Assembly (NCBI GenBank): GCA_029264225.1
Contig: JARICB010000062.1
Location: forward strand, 1-9,524
Length of the DNA stretch: 9,524 bases
DNA from: Nocardioides sp.
GTDB lineage: Bacteria; Actinomycetota; Actinomycetes; Propionibacteriales; Nocardioidaceae
Direction: 5' to 3'
Under the pieces are notes generated by a model. It saw only the letters and a list, made by a program, of their open reading frames with translations. It was not told where the DNA came from and searched no databases. Made by a program: the position numbers and the translations under genes. Positions 6,498-9,524 of this stretch are shown here, one piece after another (positions within the stretch are counted from its first letter, which is position 1; each line of letters begins with the position of its first letter).

Positions 6498-7667
6498 GTG
6501 CGCATCCTCCTTCTTACTGGCAAGGGTGGCGTCGGGAAGTCGACGATCGCAGCCGGTACGGCGGCGCTTGCTGCCGCTTCCGGCCAGCGCACCCTGGTGC
6601 TGTCCACCGATGCCGCCCATTCCCTGGCTGACGCGTTCTCGGCGCCTGCGGGGCCCGAGCCGACCCAGATCGCTCCCTGTCTCTTCGTGCAGCAGGTCGA
6701 TGCTCAGCTGCGCTTCGAACAGTCCTGGGTCGAGATCCAGCGCTATCTCCTGAAGGTCTTCGACGCCGCCGGTGTCGACCGGGTCGCAGCCGAGGAACTC
6801 GCCGTCATCCCGGGTGCCGAGGAGGTGCTCGCGCTGCTGGAGCTTCGCTCACATGCCCTCAGTGGCGAGTGGGACGTGATCGTGGTCGACTGCGCCCCCA
6901 CGGCCGAGACGCTGCGCCTGCTCGCTCTCCCCGAGGCACTCGGCTGGTACATGGAGCGGGTCTTCCCCGTGGAGCGGCGCATCGTCAAAGCCCTCGGTCC
7001 GGTGCTCTCCAAGGCGGCCGGGGTGCCGATGCCGGAGGACTCGGTCTTCGCCGCCATACAGCGCCTGCATGCAGAGCTCGACGAGGTGCACGCCCTGCTG
7101 ACTGGTCCGGAGGCCAGCGTGCGGGTGGTGCTGACACCCGAATCCGTGGTGCTCGCCGAAGCGCGACGTTCCTACACGATGCTCTCGCTCTTCGGCTATC
7201 GGGTGGACGGGGTGGTGGTGAACCGGATCTTTCCGGCCGAAGGAGCCGACTCCTGGCGCGCCGGGTGGGTGGCAGCCCAGCGTGACGTGCTCGCCCAGAC
7301 CACCGACTCCTTCCCCTCCCTGGCGTTGTGGCGATCGGTCTACCGTGCGAGCGAGCCCGTCGGGGTCGAGGCGCTGCGAGAACTTGCCGCCGACATCTAC
7401 GGTGCCGACGATCCGCTGGCGCTGCCCGAGGTCCGGGGCCCGTTCCGGGTCACCCGCAGCGCGTCGGGGGTCGTGCTGCACCTGGCGCTGCCCTACGTAA
7501 GACGCGAAGACGTCGATCTCGCCCGTCACGGCGACGAACTCGTTGTCAGTGTGGCGTCGTATCGTCGACTCCTCACCCTGCCCCCGGGGTTGAGCCGGCA
7601 CCGGATTGCCGGGGCTCGGATGATCGAGGGGGAACTCCAGGTCAGATTCAAGGAAGAGGCGTCGTGA
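6498..7667 (+). CDS. ArsA/Get3-like ATPase with C-terminal HSP20-like domain
   Basis: This is a soluble P-loop ATPase of the SIMIBI class, probably working as a homodimer because only one ATPase domain is present. The 389-residue product carries the deviant Walker A GKGGVGKST (8-16), the switch I-like STDAAHSLADAF (36-47), the switch II-like VVDCAPTAETLRLL (129-142) and the nucleotide-recognition VVNR (240-243). From about 313 to 386 an ArsA-type HSP20-like domain follows: FRVTRSASGVVLHLALPY, then a DELVVSV strand and a GELQVRF strand. I see no Get3 CxxC zinc motif. No arsenite-binding cysteine set can be recognised, and no arsB or arsR is nearby, so an arsenic role is unlikely. The GTG start lies 17 nt after the SRPBCC gene with only a weak ribosome site. 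The stop overlaps the next gene as GTGA. Substrate unknown; a client-handling or carrier role with the SRPBCC protein is inference. Confidence 0.9.
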   Translation: MRILLLTGKGGVGKSTIAAGTAALAAASGQRTLVLSTDAAHSLADAFSAPAGPEPTQIAPCLFVQQVDAQLRFEQSWVEIQRYLLKVFDAAGVDRVAAEELAVIPGAEEVLALLELRSHALSGEWDVIVVDCAPTAETLRLLALPEALGWYMERVFPVERRIVKALGPVLSKAAGVPMPEDSVFAAIQRLHAELDEVHALLTGPEASVRVVLTPESVVLAEARRSYTMLSLFGYRVDGVVVNRIFPAEGADSWRAGWVAAQRDVLAQTTDSFPSLALWRSVYRASEPVGVEALRELAADIYGADDPLALPEVRGPFRVTRSASGVVLHLALPYVRREDVDLARHGDELVVSVASYRRLLTLPPGLSRHRIAGARMIEGELQVRFKEEAS

Positions 7668-8059
7668 GCGACACCGAAGACGGCCGCAACCCGGAGGTCG
7701 GCAGCCTCGCGGAGGAGGCCGGCAAGCTGCTGGGTGCCTTGAACGGCTGGGCACGCGAACAGGGCGGCGGGCTCGGCGAGACGGTCGGGGGACTGTCCGA
7801 GCAGGCGTCGGCGGCCGCCCACGACCTCAACGACCACTTCGCCACCGGCTCCTCGGAGTGCACGGTCTGTCCGATCTGTCGCACCGTGCACGCCGTACGC
7901 CACCTGAGCCCGGACGTGAAGGCCCATCTGGCGTCGGCGGCAGCCTCGCTGATGCAGGCCGCCGCGGGAGTGCTGGCGACGGCAGCGCCGGATGACGCCG
8001 CTGGTGACGATCGGGGCGACGTCGAGCACATCGACCTGGATGAGGACGAGACTCGGTGA
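7664..8059 (+). CDS. Small actinobacterial protein with CxxCxxC motif
   Basis: The product is 131 residues and starts at a GTG overlapping the ArsA-like stop (GTGA), with AGGAAGAGG upstream. The N-terminal half is polar with predicted helices (EVGSLAEEAGKLLGAL; LSEQASAAAHDLNDHF). The centre has Cys66, Cys69 and Cys72 in ECTVCPICRTVH, with His76 and His80 close by, a plausible metal site. An Ala-rich helix follows (about 84-107), then a very acidic tail (DDRGDVEHIDLDEDET). I recognise it as the small conserved protein that follows ArsA-like ATPases in many actinobacteria, but I know of no assigned function. It overlaps the following ROK gene, again by GTGA. In Streptomyces coelicolor a gene next to glkA (SCO2127) has been tied to glucose repression; whether this protein is its counterpart cannot be judged here. 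Confidence 0.85.
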   Translation: MSDTEDGRNPEVGSLAEEAGKLLGALNGWAREQGGGLGETVGGLSEQASAAAHDLNDHFATGSSECTVCPICRTVHAVRHLSPDVKAHLASAAASLMQAAAGVLATAAPDDAAGDDRGDVEHIDLDEDETR

Positions 8060-9003
8060 GCGGGCTCGCCTGCGGTATTGACGTCGGTGGCACCAAGATC
8101 GCCGGTGGAGTGGTCGACGAGCAGGGCGTCGTCATCGAGGAGCTCACGGTCGAGTCGCCCGCCGAGGACGTCGAAGCCATCGAGCAGGCAATTGCGGGTC
8201 TCGTCGACGAACTGAGATCTCGACACGAGATCACCTGCGTCGGGGTGGGCGCCGCCGGCCATGTCAGCAACACCAGATCGCAGGTCTACTTCGCCCCCAA
8301 CCTGGCGTGGCGCGACCTCGATCTACAGGCTGATCTCCAAGAGCGCATCGATCTGCGTGTCGTTATCGAGAACGACGCCAACGCGGCAGCCTGGGGAGAG
8401 TTCTCCTTCGGGGCGGGGAAGGCCGTCGACGATTTCCTGCTCGTCACCGTCGGCACCGGTGTCGGCGGCGGCATCGTCCTGAACGGCACCCTGCACCGAG
8501 GCGGCTTCGGGGTCGCGGGCGAGATCGGCCACCTACGGATGGTTCCCGGTGGGATCAGGTGCGGCTGCGGCAACCTCGGGTGCCTGGAGTCCTACGGGTC
8601 GGGTACGGCGCTCGTGCGTGAGGCTCGCGCCGCCGTGCGGGCCGCCTCGAGGACCGCCGGCGATCTGTGGGAACGCGCCGGTGGTGACCCTGACGCCATC
8701 GAGGGGCAGATGATCACTGCGTCGGCCCGAGCCGGCGATCAGTTCGCCATCGACCAACTGGCCGGGATCGGGACGTGGCTCGGCGAGGGCATCGCCTCGC
8801 TGGCCGCCGTGCTCGACCCAGCGATGGTGGCGATCGGGGGTGGGGTGAGTGAGGCGGGAGAACTGCTGCTGGGACCCATCCGCACCGCCTTCGAACGAGA
8901 GCTGACCGGCCGTGGCCATCGGCCGACGGCCAGCATCACCCTGGCGGAGTTGGGCAACAAGGCCGGCCTGATCGGCGCCGCCGACCTGGCGCGCCGTCCG
9001 TGA
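8056..9003 (+). CDS. glkA: ROK-family glucokinase
   Basis: Glucokinase phosphorylates glucose to glucose-6-phosphate with ATP (some actinobacterial enzymes also use polyphosphate), and in Streptomyces it also takes part in carbon catabolite repression. The 315-residue product has full ROK features: phosphate-binding DVGGTK (9-14), catalytic ENDANAAAWGE (105-115) with Asp107 as the base, TVGTGVGGG (131-139), and the sugar-binding GEIGH (155-159). The zinc motif is His159, Cys169, Cys171 and Cys176 in CGCGNLGCLESYGSG. A second nucleotide-binding stretch MVAIGGGVSEAGE lies at 257-269. No DNA-binding helix-turn-helix precedes it, so it is a kinase and not an NagC/XylR-type repressor. The GTG start overlaps the previous stop, with GAGG about 10 nt upstream. 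It overlaps a second ROK gene at its 3' end. Glucose as substrate is likely from the catalytic motif but is not proven. Confidence 0.9.
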   Translation: MSGLACGIDVGGTKIAGGVVDEQGVVIEELTVESPAEDVEAIEQAIAGLVDELRSRHEITCVGVGAAGHVSNTRSQVYFAPNLAWRDLDLQADLQERIDLRVVIENDANAAAWGEFSFGAGKAVDDFLLVTVGTGVGGGIVLNGTLHRGGFGVAGEIGHLRMVPGGIRCGCGNLGCLESYGSGTALVREARAAVRAASRTAGDLWERAGGDPDAIEGQMITASARAGDQFAIDQLAGIGTWLGEGIASLAAVLDPAMVAIGGGVSEAGELLLGPIRTAFERELTGRGHRPTASITLAELGNKAGLIGAADLARRP

Positions 9004-9524
9004 GCATGCCTGGATCCGTGTGGATCGGTGTCGACATCGGGGGAACGAAAGTGCTCGCCGGCGTCGTTGACGAGCACGGTCGAGTCCTCCGGACCGCACG
9101 TCGCGCGACCCCCGGCCGCCGGATCGGTGTCGAGGTGATCGAGGCCGCCCTCGACGATGCGGTGTTCGAGGCCGCCGACGGTGCTCCCATCGCCGGCGTC
9201 GGTGTCGCAGCCGCGGGCTTCGTGGACGCGAGCGGCGAGCGAGTGATGTTCGCCCCGCATCTGCCCTGGCAGGGCGAGGACGTCCGGCACCGCCTCAGCG
9301 AACGCTGGGGGGCCCCCGTCAGTCTGGACAACGACGCCAACTATGCAGCGTTGGCCGAATGTACGTTTGGTGCAGCCCGAAAGGCCGGCTCGGCGATCGT
9401 GGTCACCCTGGGAACCGGTATCGGAGGAGCTCTGGTGCTCGGCGGCCACCTGGTGCGCGGCGCGAATGGCATGGCCGGGGAGTTCGGTCATATGCAGGTC
9501 GTTCCCGGTGGGCATCCGTGCGAG
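9000..9524 (+). CDS. Second ROK-family sugar kinase (N-terminal part, runs off right edge)
   Basis: The frame is open from a GTG at 9000, which overlaps the previous stop as GTGA, to the last base: 175 codons with no stop. An ATG at 9006 is an equally possible start; neither has a strong ribosome site. ROK features are clear: VDIGGTK (11-17), FAPHLPWQG (84-92), catalytic LDNDANYAALAE (109-120) with Asp112 as the base, TLGTGIGG (136-143), GEFGH (160-164), and the start of the zinc motif (Cys174) just before the edge. It differs from the upstream paralogue in the residues around the catalytic Asp (DNDANYAALAE against ENDANAAAWGE) and in the region after the phosphate-binding loop, so it is an older duplicate, not a recent copy. 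It may be a second glucokinase or a kinase for another hexose or amino sugar. The rest of the gene is outside the window. Confidence 0.9.
   Translation, partial: MSMPGSVWIGVDIGGTKVLAGVVDEHGRVLRTARRATPGRRIGVEVIEAALDDAVFEAADGAPIAGVGVAAAGFVDASGERVMFAPHLPWQGEDVRHRLSERWGAPVSLDNDANYAALAECTFGAARKAGSAIVVTLGTGIGGALVLGGHLVRGANGMAGEFGHMQVVPGGHPCE

Noticed and set aside
7328..7663. Upstream extension of the small CxxCxxC protein into the ArsA-like gene
   Set aside because: The extra residues are an out-of-frame, Arg-rich reading of the ATPase gene; the GTG at 7664 with its Shine-Dalgarno gives the natural start.
6849..7754. Minus-strand open frame of 301 codons opposite the ArsA-like gene
   Set aside because: It overlaps the motif-bearing ATPase throughout and reads as low-complexity Arg/Gly/His sequence, so it is a shadow.
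8739..9515. Minus-strand open frame of 258 codons opposite the two ROK genes
   Set aside because: Both ROK kinases are fully supported by motifs on the plus strand; this frame has no recognisable domain.
1..9524. CRISPR array, tRNA or rRNA genes, insertion sequences, integrase or attachment sites
   Set aside because: I saw no regularly spaced repeats, cloverleaf-like sequence, transposase motif or terminal inverted repeats. The window reads as ordinary chromosomal sequence.

Overview
High-GC DNA (GC-rich third positions, frequent GTG starts, GTGA stop/start overlaps) from an actinobacterium. The gene set and order suggest a Nocardioides-like member of the Propionibacteriales, but that placement is inference from gene content and no marker gene is present.

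Left part, minus strand (1-3907): a tad/Flp pilus assembly operon transcribed leftwards as cpaB (membrane-anchored SAF/RcpC protein), cpaE/tadZ (receiver-like domain plus ParA/MinD ATPase), cpaF/tadA (secretion ATPase) and the start of a signal-peptide-bearing VWA-domain gene that runs off the left edge. The four genes overlap or sit 1 nt apart, so they are very probably translated in a coupled way. Flp prepilin, prepilin peptidase and TadB/TadC platform genes are not in the window.

Middle (3908-4139): a gene-free stretch with several inverted repeats. It holds a possible fadD15 terminator and a structured leader for the tad operon, including a perfect 6-bp-arm palindrome that partly resembles a DtxR/IdeR iron box.

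From 4140 to 5948 on the minus strand lies a full-length FadD15-type long-chain acyl-CoA synthetase. A 94-bp divergent gap follows, then a rightward plus-strand operon: an SRPBCC (START-like) protein, an ArsA/Get3-like ATPase with a C-terminal HSP20-like domain, a small Cys/His-rich actinobacterial protein, a ROK glucokinase, and a second ROK kinase cut by the right edge. From memory, the divergent arrangement fadD15 / SRPBCC / ArsA-like / small protein resembles the Rv2187-Rv2183c region of Mycobacterium tuberculosis, which suggests an old conserved actinobacterial neighbourhood.

The most notable observation is in the SRPBCC gene. Its natural ATG at 6043 is followed at codon 4 by an in-frame TAG, and the family's N-terminal beta strand is encoded just after that stop. 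The gene is therefore either broken or truncated at its N terminus, read through, restarted internally, or affected by a sequencing error. The other candidate for an under-described system is the SRPBCC/ArsA-HSP20/small Cys protein/ROK operon itself.
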